A stretch of 64,000 bases of DNA, from assembly GCA_032629725.1 (NCBI GenBank), contig JAFEVB010000002.1, positions 558,001 through 622,000 of the forward strand, read 5' to 3'. Below the pieces are notes generated by a model. That model was not told the DNA's origin, did not search any database, and worked only from the letters and a program-made list of their open reading frames with translations. Below, one piece after another: positions 20,820 to 31,504 of the stretch; positions within the stretch are counted from its first letter, which is position 1, and each line of letters begins with the position of its first letter. Both the position numbers and the translations under genes were made by a program. This stretch comes from Gremmenia infestans. Lineage: Eukaryota; Ascomycota; Leotiomycetes; Helotiales; Hamatocanthoscyphaceae.

Positions 20820-21062
20820 AAAAGTGCAGCTCAGCGAACGCCAAGATATCAACCCAGCAATCCTGCCACACGCATTACAAAAGTGCAGCGGCCAGGATAA
20901 GGGCCTCAGACTCGCCTGCTGCCCAATGATACAAAAGTGCACTCGTAAATGCGCCCGACATACACTGATAACATCTGGCCATGATTCTGGGGTCAGTTTC
21001 CGGAAATGATGCGTCACTTGCAGTAAGGCACCTGTTTAGCAGGCGAATAATATAAAAGTGCA
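20820..21062 (+). repeat. four spaced copies of AAAAGTGCA
   Basis: AAAAGTGCA starts at 20820, 20879, 20933 and 21054 (spacings 59, 54 and 121, the last about twice the others), each preceded by TATA or TACA. It may be a decayed tandem repeat of about 57 bp or a set of binding sites. The rest of 20603-21599 has no recognisable gene. Confidence 0.35.
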
Positions 21063-21599
21063 CAACACAATTCTGCATGGTCCTGCTTGGTCCTGCATAG
21101 ATACTCTGCTCCAATGCCAGAAGAATGCACATGTGTACTACGTTATTGGAAATGGTTACGGACTGATCAGTATGCAAAGTAATACCTGCACCAAGAAATA
21201 TTTTTAGAGCGTGAAATAAGTCCGAATGTTAAAAAATCGAAGTCGTGTGCCATTCCACTTCTATAATTGTGAACGCCAATACTTCAATAATGCTAGGGAA
21301 CTTTTCTAAAACGGGTCTCCGAAGCGGATGGGCTTCTGAATTCCTATCTTTAATTAGATCATAGGATATTTTACAAGATATGGCGAGACTCACAAACATA
21401 TTCATATATCTTACATTAAAGCTGAGCGCTAATACTAGTAATAAGTAAGTAGATTAGGATTATTATACAATATAATTAATACCTTGAACCTCTAAAAATA
21501 AGCCTTACGTAGTAGTCCCTAGAGGGAAAATCCTATCTCTAGCTAGCGCTAGCACCTTCCCCCGCGGCCTTCTTTTACTTCTACTTCGATAGCCTGTTT

Positions 21600-22185
21600 T
21601 TATTTCCCTCCCTTTATGTTTAACGCCCCGGAGTTTGCGCAGCGCCGCGGGGGGTATGGTTAAGGGGAGCCGCAATACGGGGAGATATACCTATACTTCG
21701 TCTGGGAAACCTCGAAATGGTGCGGTATCTCCTCGATGCAGGCGCCGATACCCGCGGCGTCTCTGGCCGAGATGGAAACCCGCTCGTGGAAGCTTGCCGA
21801 CGGTGCCACGGAGACATCGTTGATCTTTTATTAGAACGAGGTGCCGACCCGAATTTCGATAGAGATGGGGATAGAATATAAGGAAGCAATCTGATTGCGA
21901 TAGCAGCCGCTTCAGGTAGTCTAGCTATTATTCGCTAGCTTCTTCGTCGCGGCGCTGACTTGTGCCATGAGGATATGGGGATTGAGATGGAGTACCTCGC
22001 GTTACATGCAGCGGCGCACCTTGTGCATATAGATATGGCGAAGTTTCTTGTGGCCGCGGTTGTTGGTTTGGGCGTTTGCAGGGAGAATTTATAGAAATTG
22101 GCTTTGTCACAAGATCTTGACTCAATGGTTGAAGTACTGCGAGATGAGGGGAAATTGTCAATTGATGAGAGAGTGCAGTGAGTGA
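21600..22185 (+). pseudogene. ankyrin-repeat gene relic
   Basis: A plus-strand frame gives clear ankyrin units: LGNLEMVRYLLDAGADTRG, HGDIVDLLLERGADPNFDRD, then after a TAA, SLAIIR-stop-LLRRGADLC and HIDMAKFLVAAVVGLG. At least three in-frame stops (two TAA/TAG where CAA/CAG would fit, one TAG next to LLRRGAD) break it. No intact flanking domain is visible. Best read as a RIP-damaged copy of an ankyrin protein. Confidence 0.7.
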
Positions 22186-22893
22186 GAATGGTTTAAGATG
22201 GAGAGGGTTCGTGGAATATGAAGAATGATTATGGACAAAGAGTCTATAAGCCTATACACTCTCAGTTGAGTAGGTTCTTTTTGCATCTACAATATTCAAT
22301 CTCTTCAGTTCTTCTTACATTCTTTTCCTCTTTCTTCTCCCCTTTCCACTCCAACTCGCTCTTTACTGCCTTTCATCATCTTCCTCGCCCACTTTTCAGG
22401 CTCTCTATATCTCATCAAAAGACTTGCATTGCTGCTTCTGCTCATATGCCGCATTTGCGGGTGAAGATTACAGCTCCAGCTTCTTCGCCATTGACATTCC
22501 CACCTCCTCCCTTTGGGTCAAAAATCCCTCAGGCTTATTAAATCAAAATCTGTACCCTATGCTATAGCATGCGATAATCACGATATTTGAATGGTATATA
22601 CCTTTATAAGTAACAGGAAATAGACCCAGATAATGAATGTTTCCAGATAGGGGACTAGGCCAGTTATAGTGGGGCGCTGCTATCTCGACCCCTCCCCCTC
22701 CTTCCCACTCTTGCTTCTCACAACCACCAAACCATCGCGCGGTAACTGCAACGATCTCTCCATCCTTTAATACCCCATGAAACATTAAAAATTAAAAGAC
22801 AAAGAGATCGTTGCAGTAAGTACTTACGCGCTTCCAATCAGCTTCCAATTGCTACCCCATCTCACCAATCAGAGCCCACTAACCATCCAGACA
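22186..22893. other. intergenic region
   Basis: Pyrimidine-rich tracts and promoter of the deaminase gene. The open frame at 22218-22541 has no recognisable protein features. Confidence 0.5.
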
Positions 22894-23632
22894 ATGTCCG
22901 CAGAAGCAGCACTCACCTCCCAAACGGCCCAATCCCTCGTCCCCTCCCTCTTCCCCCCTCGCAACACGCCCACCCAACCTCAAATCAACACCGCGATCGA
23001 AAAATGCCTCGAAATCCAGCGACGCGCTGTATCGTTTGGGAAGAGGCCGTTCGCGGCGTTGTTGCTTGCGCCTGATCATGAGACCGTGCTGTTGATGCAC
23101 CAGAGTGTCGATCAGGTTAATCATGCTGAGGTATGTGGATATAACTACCTATCAAAGTGTCGTGGAAAGAGTGAAGTGGAGTGAGAGAGGTACGTAGAGA
23201 TGGAGAGGTAGGCTGATGAAGTGGAACATGAAGAGCTCGTTGGCAAGACTAGCATACTGCCATTACCCCAAAGAGTATCTATGGACATGCACGCTTGTCA
23301 GTACTTGGGAGCCTTGTGCTATGTGTTCTGGTACGCCTGCCTGCCTGCCTGGCCTTCTCTCCTTTCTCGCCTCCTTAATCCTGCTAACGCGTGAACGGGC
23401 CAAAGCAACGATATATTGGGCGCATATTGGGCGCGTGATCTACGCTGCATCTAACGAACAGCTTGCAGCCTTGACGGGACCGGGGAACAAGGAGAACTTC
23501 ACAATGAAGTGGCATACGAGGGATATATTGTTGGATCAGCAGAAGGATGTGCAGGTCATTGGACCGGTGGAGGGTATGGATAAGGTTGTGGTTGAGGAGA
23601 GTGATGGGTATTGGAAGACTACTCGGCAATAG
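22894..23632 (+). CDS. cytidine/deoxycytidylate deaminase-fold protein
   Basis: Three exons (22894-23130, 23234-23330, 23406-23632) give 186 residues. The zinc site is intact: HAE (residues 77-79, Glu as proton shuttle) ends exon 1, and EPCAMC closes exon 2, continuing into ATIYWAHIGRVIYAAS, the layout of the MafB19/guanine-deaminase-like branch (PCxMC-x-A-x-x-W). Both introns have CTRAY branch sites (CTGAT, CTAAC). Family members deaminate nucleobases, nucleosides or tRNA adenosine; the substrate cannot be told from sequence. The start is the first ATG in frame; an upstream TTG is not a likely start. Lies tail-to-head with the BAHD gene, 410 bp apart. Confidence 0.88.
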
Positions 23633-23922
23633 GGACTTTTGAGAAATTTACGAAATTTTGATATGGAATCAGAGGAATATATATAATAGTCTATAGTTAT
23701 AAGTGTATGAGGGTCGCGTATTTATGGTTGATACTTGTTAGATATGGAGGGTCTTGATTATGCTTAGTAATCATGGAGAAGAGGCCTAGTGAAGGTCTAG
23801 TTGGATCTGATTAGGCTTAGCGCTTATCATGCCCTGCCCCTCGCAATAATTTCGACTCATCCTGACTCAACAACCTATCCGCACCATCTGCGACGTTACG
23901 TTAAGGCAGGGCCGGGCCAGGC

Positions 23923-23930
23923 TATAAATA
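23923..23930 (+). promoter_or_regulatory. TATA box (TATAAATA) of the acyltransferase gene
   Basis: TATAAATA lies 113 bp before the ATG at 24043. A transcript starting about 30 bp downstream would include a 19-codon upstream ORF (ATG 23972, stop 24029-24031) that ends 11 bases before the main start. Confidence 0.5.
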
Positions 23931-24042
23931 CGTATGCATATATACTTCGGAGCTCTCAAGTGAACAGTTGTATGTCAATTTCTCCAAGTCCATTTTTGCA
24001 CCCGTTCCTAGATCGCTTCCCGTTCAATTAATTTGGTCCATC

Positions 24043-25629
24043 ATGGTTGAAAACTCTACTTTCAACGTCCAAGTAACATCTTCGAACACCATCTTCCCCG
24101 AATCGAAACAAGGAAGTCCTTCGACTATCCCCTTATCCATCATTGATTGTACTGTTTCATACTTTGCTCGTTGTGCTGCGATTTGGTTTTACGATCCCCC
24201 AAGTAGTCCAAAGGCAGCCCTCTCATCGTCGCACCTTCAAGTCGCGCTTTCTAAAACGTTGAACGCCTATCCACAATGGTGTGGGCGACTTTCCTACACT
24301 GCTCACAAAGCCAACGCTGGTCATAATGAGCGCTATCGAAGAGTCCATGTGACTTTCAATGCTCCAACAGATCTTGGGGTTCCATTCGTCACTGCAACCT
24401 CCCCTAAGATTCTCTCGGATTTTCTCCCTGATACGGCATCTCGGAGGTCTGGCAAAAAGGCTTGGGATGGCTTCGAACTGCCCACCGATGGACTCTACCC
24501 CTCAGTCCCGTTATCTTTGAGCAACGACCGCACCCCTCCAGATGCACCAAATGTTGTAGTCCAATTGACTACATTTGCATGCGGCAGTACTGCCCTCGCT
24601 ATCGCCATTACGCATAGCTTAGCAGATGCGCAAACTCTTTCGCAATTTTCAAAAGACTTTTCAATGGTCTCACGTGCGATCCTCAATTCAGAACCTTTGC
24701 CAAAACTTTCACCGATCTTTGATCCCCAGCGGTTAGATGCCTTCGCAGCAGGAGATATCGACGCTGAAACTCCCGATCCAGCTCTACTGGAGAAGGCTCG
24801 AAAACTTCCTTGTCATAGATACGATAACTACATCGACGTCCCCAATCAACCATGGCCGGTTCATAATCCACCAGATTTTGACACAGTGTCTCATCTCCCC
24901 TTGAGTCCCACGGATCCACTTCCCTGGGAGGAATACGATGCGAAAGCGCCTGTCTCCCACCGGGTTCTGCATTTCTCAGTCTCCGAAATCCAACACATTT
25001 ATACTCAAGCCACGTCTTCCCAAGAGGCAGCTAAAATCTCCAAGCTAGACACACTGCTCGCACATGTCTGGACACGCATCAACGCGGCCAGGAACTTAGA
25101 ACCGGGCACAATAACATACCTAGATATGACCTTTGGTCTCCGTCCCCGCATCATTCCCCCACTCCCCAACAACTTTCTCGGGAGTCCCATCATGAACGCA
25201 GCAATCCCCACCACCATCCCCACCTCATCAATGCCACCATCTCTACCAGCGGTAGCGAGTACGATCCGCAATACTCTAAAAGAATTTACACCCGAAAATA
25301 TAGCAGCTCAACTCCACGATCTAGCTTTCGAGGTCTCTCCCCAGCGAATCTGGCGCTGTTTCCTGGGTAAAAGGCATATCATACTCACCACCTGGCTCTA
25401 CCTCGGTTTAGATGAGGTTGATTTTGTTGGTGAGAAGGGAGGGAAAGTGAGGTATGTATGGCCGATTATGCCCGCGATAGATGGATTGGTGGATGTGTTG
25501 GAGACGGGGGGTGAAAAGGGAGATAAAGGCGGGCATTGGAGTTGGAATGGTGTTGATGTTAGCGTGTATCTGGAGGAAGGCGCGATGAAGAGGCTGTTGA
25601 AAAATGAGCGGCTGTGGGGGGGTGTTTGA
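24043..25629 (+). CDS. BAHD/trichothecene 3-O-acetyltransferase-like acyltransferase
   Basis: Intronless, 528 residues from ATG 24043. The catalytic HxxxD is H191-SLA-D195 in ITHSLADAQTL. Two chloramphenicol-acetyltransferase-like halves are recognisable, with LDTLLAHVWTRINAAR (start of the second half) and YLDMTFGLRPR. The structural DFGWG motif near the C-terminus is degenerate (VDFVGEKGG), as in many fungal members. The family moves an acyl group from acyl-CoA onto an alcohol or amine of a small molecule. It is the left-most gene of the apparent metabolite cluster, though its promoter lacks the TCGGAC element found near the others, so membership is uncertain. An upstream ORF may reduce its translation. 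Confidence 0.87.
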   Translation: MVENSTFNVQVTSSNTIFPESKQGSPSTIPLSIIDCTVSYFARCAAIWFYDPPSSPKAALSSSHLQVALSKTLNAYPQWCGRLSYTAHKANAGHNERYRRVHVTFNAPTDLGVPFVTATSPKILSDFLPDTASRRSGKKAWDGFELPTDGLYPSVPLSLSNDRTPPDAPNVVVQLTTFACGSTALAIAITHSLADAQTLSQFSKDFSMVSRAILNSEPLPKLSPIFDPQRLDAFAAGDIDAETPDPALLEKARKLPCHRYDNYIDVPNQPWPVHNPPDFDTVSHLPLSPTDPLPWEEYDAKAPVSHRVLHFSVSEIQHIYTQATSSQEAAKISKLDTLLAHVWTRINAARNLEPGTITYLDMTFGLRPRIIPPLPNNFLGSPIMNAAIPTTIPTSSMPPSLPAVASTIRNTLKEFTPENIAAQLHDLAFEVSPQRIWRCFLGKRHIILTTWLYLGLDEVDFVGEKGGKVRYVWPIMPAIDGLVDVLETGGEKGDKGGHWSWNGVDVSVYLEEGAMKRLLKNERLWGGV

Positions 25630-26130
25630 GCACTTTACTTTTGACAGTGTTCTCACACCAAACCCTTGCCACTTCACTCCATTGCTTGAAGCTGGTATCT
25701 CACTCGAGGTATACCATGTCGGAAATTCTTTGGATATTCGCACCATTCAATATCGCGTATACTAGCAGAGGCAGTGAGTGTAATGTTTTCTTTTAACCCT
25801 GGAATGGAATGGAATTGGTAGTTCACAGTAAGGTACATGTTGGGTAATATAGGAGTGAGCGATTTTATTAGTCGCACAAGATCGTAGCAAAGCGGGGCGG
25901 TGTGAAATAAGCGATTCAATCGGAAAACTTACGGAAGGTAAAATTGCTTTTATAATTATTAGGTAAGAATATATTTCTCAACCACCAGAACCAAGTTATC
26001 CACTCAACACAGCTCAACCTCATTGTCAAATCCTTTTATCTACCAATTGATCCCCTCCCGTCTCCTCCCATCTCTTTTCTCCTCCCCGGAAAGCGCGACC
26101 GCGTCTGTGAGATCACCACTCTCCTCCGAG
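25630..26130. other. intergenic region between convergent genes
   Basis: 3' flanks of the acyltransferase and of the membrane-protein gene. Nothing else recognised. Confidence 0.5.
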
Positions 26131-26958
26131 CTAATTGTCCTTCTGGGGGGCAAGTTCGGGATCTCCCTTGGGCAGGCGGTTCGGAAACATGTCCACAATC
26201 TGCTCGCCGCCCTCAGGCTCCGAATGGATGGCCCGAAGCAAGAAGACAGCGTCAATTATCAGCTGCCCACAGAAGGAAACACCGAGGAACCAGAAACTCA
26301 GAGCGCCGTTGTACGCAGCGGGACCAAACTTAGTAAAGTGGATACCGGTCGAGGCAGTCCAGAAGAAGGGGACAATCATGTTGAATATAGCCAGTTCCTT
26401 GGGGAACAAGGGCTTGGACCGCTGGTCGATGAATATGGCGTAGGAAAAGCAGAAGTTCTGCACCATGAATGTTTGCCATGGCATCAGCGTACAGATCCAA
26501 AAGAAGTCGTTGAGCGTCTGCGTGATCTCGGGGTTGCGTTCGGGCCGGTACGATGTCGTGGCTAGGATGATGGCGGGGAGCACAAAAGTCCACAGGCCGG
26601 CCGCTGCGGCACTTAGCTGGAGCTGCTGCACGACATAGTGCAGGTTCGGCACGCGCCGCATCTGGCTGGAGATGGCGGCACAGAAGGGCATGTAGAAAAG
26701 TCCCGAGAGGGCGATCATCGAGGCGCCAATGCGCACTCGGTGCGTGTGGTGCTGGTAATGCTCGGCTGTCTTCTCGGCCGTCCACCACGGCTTTATAGGG
26801 GGCAGGAAGTCGGCAGCAGCGAATCCCAGAAAAAAGAGCAGAGACGAGAATATACCACTGGCGGCGCAGTAGTACTGGAAGGCATGGGGAGTCATGAAGC
26901 GGGACTGCGCAATGGAGACCCACATGCTCTTCACAGCGGCAGGACGATGTAACGACAT
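26131..26958 (-). CDS. polytopic membrane protein of unknown function
   Basis: Intronless, 275 residues from the ATG at 26958; the open frame extends 32 codons upstream only to a GTG. Six to seven hydrophobic segments: FQYYCAASGIFSSLLFFLGF, IGASMIALSGLFYMPFCAAI, LSAAAAGLWTFVLPAIILA, FFWICTLMPWQTFMVQNF, LAIFNMIVPFFWTASTGI and LSFWFLGVSFCGQLIIDAVF. No transporter or enzyme signature was recognised. Similar unnamed proteins occur in fungal metabolite clusters (recollection). It shares a 746-bp divergent promoter with P450-1, and that promoter holds a TCGGACAAATT element, which supports co-regulation. By eye it is more GC-rich than its neighbours. Confidence 0.8.
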   Translation of the reverse strand: MSLHRPAAVKSMWVSIAQSRFMTPHAFQYYCAASGIFSSLLFFLGFAAADFLPPIKPWWTAEKTAEHYQHHTHRVRIGASMIALSGLFYMPFCAAISSQMRRVPNLHYVVQQLQLSAAAAGLWTFVLPAIILATTSYRPERNPEITQTLNDFFWICTLMPWQTFMVQNFCFSYAIFIDQRSKPLFPKELAIFNMIVPFFWTASTGIHFTKFGPAAYNGALSFWFLGVSFCGQLIIDAVFLLRAIHSEPEGGEQIVDMFPNRLPKGDPELAPQKDN

Positions 26959-27704
26959 GATGGGGTAAAGATGGGATGATGATGATAGGCTGGGTTGGGA
27001 TTTGCTACCTAGGTGCTTTCGTGGGATTGGTGTTGGTGCTGGTGTTGATGTCACCAGGACTAGGGTAACTTGGTGTTGGGGTAGTGGTTGGTTGTGAGGT
27101 TGATTATACTCCGCAATAAGGGGGGCGTAAGACGGGAGACTACTAAAGCCTGTGAGATAGGCGACAAAGAGAATTGCCTTACTGACAGACCGACGAGGAA
27201 CGCCAGCTTATACTGAGATACTGACTAGATGCACCCCTTCTTATTATAGAGGTACGAGTCTTTTAGGCCTATCAATTTATCGGACAAATTGACGGCATAT
27301 TTCGGGCCTCTTGAATCCCTGCGGAGATATGGGGCAGCGGGTCTCCCCCATAATCTTCATTAAGGTATTGATCCCGGACTATTCTTTCCACTAGTTATGG
27401 ACCAATTTCCATACCATACACATGAAGCGCCTCCTCACTATAGAACGCATTTTGGTCAAGTGAAAATTGGTCCATCATCGGTACTGTAAAAGAGATCTAC
27501 CTATGAGTACCAGATAGTCCGTCCATCATCCATCCGATGATTGACGAAGAGGACAAGCTGATTTAAGAGGTCACGGCGCCCGCAATAGGGATTACGAAAT
27601 AGGTACGAGTAAATGTGTGAACATTAGTGAGCAGGAATTCTGATACCATTCTCAATTACGGTGTAAACGAATTTCACGGGTACTCAATTTCACCTGCGCC
27701 CAAG
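26959..27704. promoter_or_regulatory. divergent promoter between membrane protein and P450-1
   Basis: Contains TCGGACAAATT at 27280-27290, followed at 27293 by another CGG and at about 27303 by TTTCGGGCC. A 12-bp inverted repeat, ATGGACCAATTT (27397-27408) and AAATTGGTCCAT (27464-27475), also lies here. No gene. Confidence 0.5.
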
Positions 27705-29711
27705 ATGGCCTCATTTCCATCCTTGCTATCGTCCTCGTTTTCGTCTACGCCCTTGTACACGTATTTGTTGTACGGCTCCCTGTCTTTACTAGTTATAGCG
27801 GTCTACAAGGTTCAGTCCATTGGCAAACGCCATCCTCGCATGCCGCCAGGACCTCCCACGGTCCCGCTACTTGGAAATGCGCTCCAGATACCCAAGACAG
27901 GGCTCGGCAAAAAGTACGTACAAAGCAAAAAGCTTCAGGAAAAGACATCTGAAGTCTCACGACTCATAACCATGTATTGTATAACTAATATTTACCTAGG
28001 TTTCGCAGCTGGGCTGACCAGTATGGGTCGGTCTTCTCGCTCACAATTGGACCCCGAAATATCGTCGTGGTGTGCGATCGCAAAGCCGCAAATGCCATGC
28101 TGGACAAGAAGGGCAGCAAATATTCCGACCGCCCCTTTACCTACGTGACCGACTATATTACCCATGGAGACCGGCTGACGATGGAAAACGCGACGCCGGC
28201 GTGGAGAGAGAGGCGTGCCATTGTCTCGCGAAATCTCAGCCCGAAAGTTCTGGATGAAAAGCATTTTGTAATCCAGGAAGCCGAGTGGGTATCCCTTCCT
28301 AATCCATCTATTCGCTACATGAGAGGCTGACCGAGATGAAGAGCTGTGCTTTTCATGAACAACGTGCTGCGGCGTCCGGAGCGCATGTTTGATTTAGCAA
28401 GACTATACACGGCTTCGGTTGCTAGTACCCTGATATGGGGCCAACGAACGAAAGACCTTGATTCTTTCTGGTACAAGGAGTTTTACGAACTTATGGATCT
28501 GGTGCGTAGTGACAGATATTATCAGTTGCTGTTGGCACACCTCGGGAGCATTGAGCTAATACAAATATAGTGGGTGACAATTGAAGAGGCAGGAGCGAAT
28601 CCACCTATGGATGAATTTCCTATTTTGAAATGGATCCCGGGGGCCGCTTGGAAGAAGCGAGCCGACAAATGCAGTGAGATGCAAAACACCATGTGGACCA
28701 CAGCAAGAGCCATCATCGATAAGAGAAGAGCGCGTGGTGATAAGAGAGATTGCTTTATTGATACGAAACTGGATGAATATGAGGCTAAGGGATTCCCCAT
28801 GTCCCAGCACGCTTTCAATAACCTGTTTGGAGTCCTCTTGGAAGCCGGAGCCGACACAACTGCCAACCAGATCTTGACCATCATCTTAGCGCTTGCGAAA
28901 AACCCAGATATACAAAAGCGGGCACGGAAGGAAATCGATGCCGTGTGCGGTACCGATAGAGCCCCACTATTCTCGGATTTCAAAGAGCTGCCATACGTTA
29001 ATTGCATCGTGAAGGAAGGCATGAGATGGCGACCGACGTACGTTATGACTACATGATGGTGTGTATTCAAAGAACTAGTGCTGATATTCTAAAAGTGCTT
29101 CTGCAGGCCTACCTCATCTGTGCACCCAAGGTCTGATTGACCCCTTCGCCGCAGCATGTGAAACGCAAGCTAATCAAAATTTCCAACAGATGATGAATAC
29201 GAGGGTATGCTGATTCCTAAGGGCACGACTGTTTTCCTCGGCGCGTGGGCCATCCACCATGACGACAAATTATACCCAAACCCCGAAGAGTTCAATCCGG
29301 ATCGCTTCTTGAACCACCCTAAACTTGCTCACGAATATTCTGTCGGTGACTTTGAAAAACGAGATGAGTACCCCAGCCTTGAAAATCTTCCCTGACTCTA
29401 AGCTAACGAGTAGGCGATAATTACACCACTATGGTTATGGCACTGGACGTCGAATCTGTCCCGGAATGCACCTTGCAGAACGGAATATGTGGCGTATTGC
29501 CGCTAAGCTTTTGTGGGCATTCGATATCTCGGAGCCTATCGATCCTAAAACCGGGAAAGTGACTTCTTTGGATGTGAACGCATACAATTCCGCAGTCTTG
29601 TTATGTCCACTGCCTTTCAACGTCGACGTGGTGCCGAGGAGCAAGGAGCATCTTGCCTGCATTGAGCGAGAATTAGAAAGCGCTGAGACTTATATGGCAC
29701 AATGGGAGTGA
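27705..29711 (+). CDS. cytochrome P450 monooxygenase 1 (with a predicted AT-AC intron)
   Basis: Seven exons (27705-27913, 28000-28284, 28342-28501, 28571-29037, 29096-29130, 29190-29363, 29425-29711) give 538 residues. N-terminal anchor LLYGSLSLLVIAVY, Pro hinge MPPGPPTVPLLGNA, I-helix LLEAGADTTANQ, K-helix ExxR in KEGMRWRP, PERF-like NPDRFL, heme loop YGTGRRICPG with its Cys. Exons 1-6 use GT-AG; the last intron (29364-29424) fits only as AT-AC. A microsomal oxygenase of the cluster. Paralog of P450-2: both share a 287-nt last exon and a phase-1 intron before the same His-Tyr. If the AT-AC intron is not removed, the gene is a pseudogene, since the heme exon is otherwise out of frame. Confidence 0.82.
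29364..29424 (+). other. candidate AT-AC intron in P450-1
   Basis: The intron starts ATGAGTACC and ends GATAATTAC; 61 nt, phase 1. It holds CTGAC (29391-29395) and CTAAC (29403-29407) as branch candidates. Removal joins G to AC (GAC, Asp) and then CAC TAT, matching the Asp-His-Tyr at the same junction in P450-2, where the intron is GTAAGG...TTTTAG. No GT-AG pair in this stretch keeps the frame. Confidence 0.55.
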
Positions 29712-30618
29712 ATATGGCAAAGAAGCTTGTAGCGGTTATAGTGCTTGTGGAAGCATATGTGGGATTAGTTACAGCGTGGAAGGTCGCCTGGAAGCGCTGT
29801 AATACCCTATTTGTATGGAAAGATAAATTATAAAATCATACTTCTGTTTCCGTCTACTTATTACCTAGCTTAAGGTTCTTTTTTGGCAGCTTAAGGTTCT
29901 TTTTTGGCATTAATTCATGATATGAGAAACAGACTGATCTCGGGCTTTTCTCATGCCCAGGGAAGGTCTTGTCTATGATAAAGCTACTACGCTAAGCCAC
30001 GTGGCAGTTATCTTCGAAGCCCAACGAAAACGATTCTGGGCAATCTTCCTCGGTAGTCCAAGGGCCAAATGCTGATGGCTTTGAGGCCTCGGACCACCCG
30101 AGCTTAATCCAGTATGCCTCCGAGGCATAAGGCTCATTTTCTATAGAGTTAATACTCGCATTCCTTTTAAGTCTGACTATCCTACTATCCATCCACTACT
30201 TAGCGTAGATATGTAGAATCCTATACGTCTAACAACCCCATTACCCTAGCATAGATCCTGGAATCCATGGGATTTAGAGTAAGAGTTCTACAGTAAGCTT
30301 GGGCCTCTTTAGAGCCCTGTTTTCATCAGATCTAAGCTCTTTAGGTGGCGTAGAGCATAGAAATTTGAATTAAAAACAGTGGGACAGTCAGACTCAAAAT
30401 AATGCGAGTATATAGTATTGGTTGAATTGCTCTCAAAGTAGTACATTTTCCCTTTTTTAGTAATACAAAATCAAATAAGCATCACTTGAAGCAAGAAATA
30501 CTAGACTTTTATACAAATATGCTGCACTCATAAAGTGGTGAAAATCTTGGATTTATAGACAGTCAATTTTCAGAGCAGAATGTTAACAACTTTCTGCATC
30601 TCCGCAAAACTATCATTT
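29712..30618. other. intergenic region with a 20-bp tandem repeat
   Basis: A direct tandem duplication of AGCTTAAGGTTCTTTTTTGG lies at about 29868-29908. The remainder is AT-rich with no gene. Confidence 0.55.
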
Positions 30619-31504
30619 TCAAGGTTTAATCACCAGATGCCCAGCCCAAGATTGTGCTTGACGCAGCACAAGTTCTGTAGTAAGTGGTTTAAGATCCTCA
30701 AGGAGCTTTGGAAGCGGGCCGGATGATTGAAAAGCTTTGAAGTCTTCTGTGCTTTTAGTTCTAGCAGCAACTCCCAAGTCAGCTTCACAGAATGCGGAAA
30801 GACAGTTTTCTAAATCAGTGTCACATACCGTAACCATAATGTCGTCATCGTAGGAAATCTCACTTCTTTGAGAACAAGCGCACTCTGTATCGGACCAGTC
30901 GGGCCTTGAGTCTTTTTCAACTCGTCCGCAAACGCACTCAATTTCCGCAGCACTTCATCACGGTCTTCCGGCTTGGAATAGAATTGAAACGCAGCCTGAT
31001 GACTCGTCTTCGAATCCTTCCCTGGGTCATCCGCACGCTTCACCCAGCCACCCGCTTGATCATAATGATGTAAATCATAATCCGGACTATCCAGTCCCTG
31101 CTGCGTGGCCAAAAGCTCATCCTTATCAATCAATTTGTTCTGCTCCTTGAAAACATCCGTCTCGAAATGGCCCATAAAGAATCCGACTGGGTGCGTGTAT
31201 CCCTCTAACCCCATAATCGTATCCTCGTCACCGTCAAGAGAGTAGCCCCAGTAATAGGAATCTCCCATTTTCTCGGAAGCGGATACATCGACGAGACTCG
31301 CGATGCGTTCCCTCCACTGTTGTTGTTAAAGTTAGTTCATGCAATAACAGAACTCTTCTGCGGCATTTGAAGTTCGACTTGGCAACGCCAGTATTTAGAC
31401 AAGTCTTAGCCTCATAAGCTAGTGTAATAGATACAACTTACAAGAGGGAGCGCCCCCTTCCTCGACGTAACACGTGCCACAACATAGAATTTTGGACAAC
31501 TCAT
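30619..31504 (-). CDS. ABM-fold (dimeric alpha-beta barrel) monooxygenase-like protein
   Basis: Three exons (31504-31442, 31316-30829, 30760-30619) give 230 residues. Exon 1 begins FYVVARVTSRKG, the first strand of an ABM/ferredoxin-like barrel, and continues in exon 2 with LWRERIASLVDVSAS and YWGYS. A second half begins AAFQFYSKPEDRDEV and ends FKAFQSSGPLPKLLEDLKPL. Two ABM-like repeats are therefore likely. The last intron is textbook (GTATGT, CTGAC, CTAG, 68 nt) and removes an apparent frameshift. Proteins of this fold in metabolite clusters act as cofactor-free oxygenases or cyclases; the specific reaction is unknown. A TCGGACTAA element lies 118 bp upstream of the start, as for the other cluster genes. 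Confidence 0.78.

Noticed and set aside
22218..22541. 107-residue ORF
   Set aside because: Composition reflects a pyrimidine-rich tract; no features of a real protein.
26134..26565. Plus-strand ORFs opposite the membrane-protein gene
   Set aside because: Antisense shadows; the minus strand has clear TM periodicity.
29038..29095. Second splice or frame defect in P450-1 after RWRP
   Set aside because: Using the acceptor CTAAAAG at 29095 instead of CTGCAG restores GLPHLCTQ in frame.
30829..30845. Frameshift making the ABM-fold gene a pseudogene
   Set aside because: A standard 68-nt intron (GTATGT, CTGAC, CTAG) explains the frame change and gives a continuous protein.
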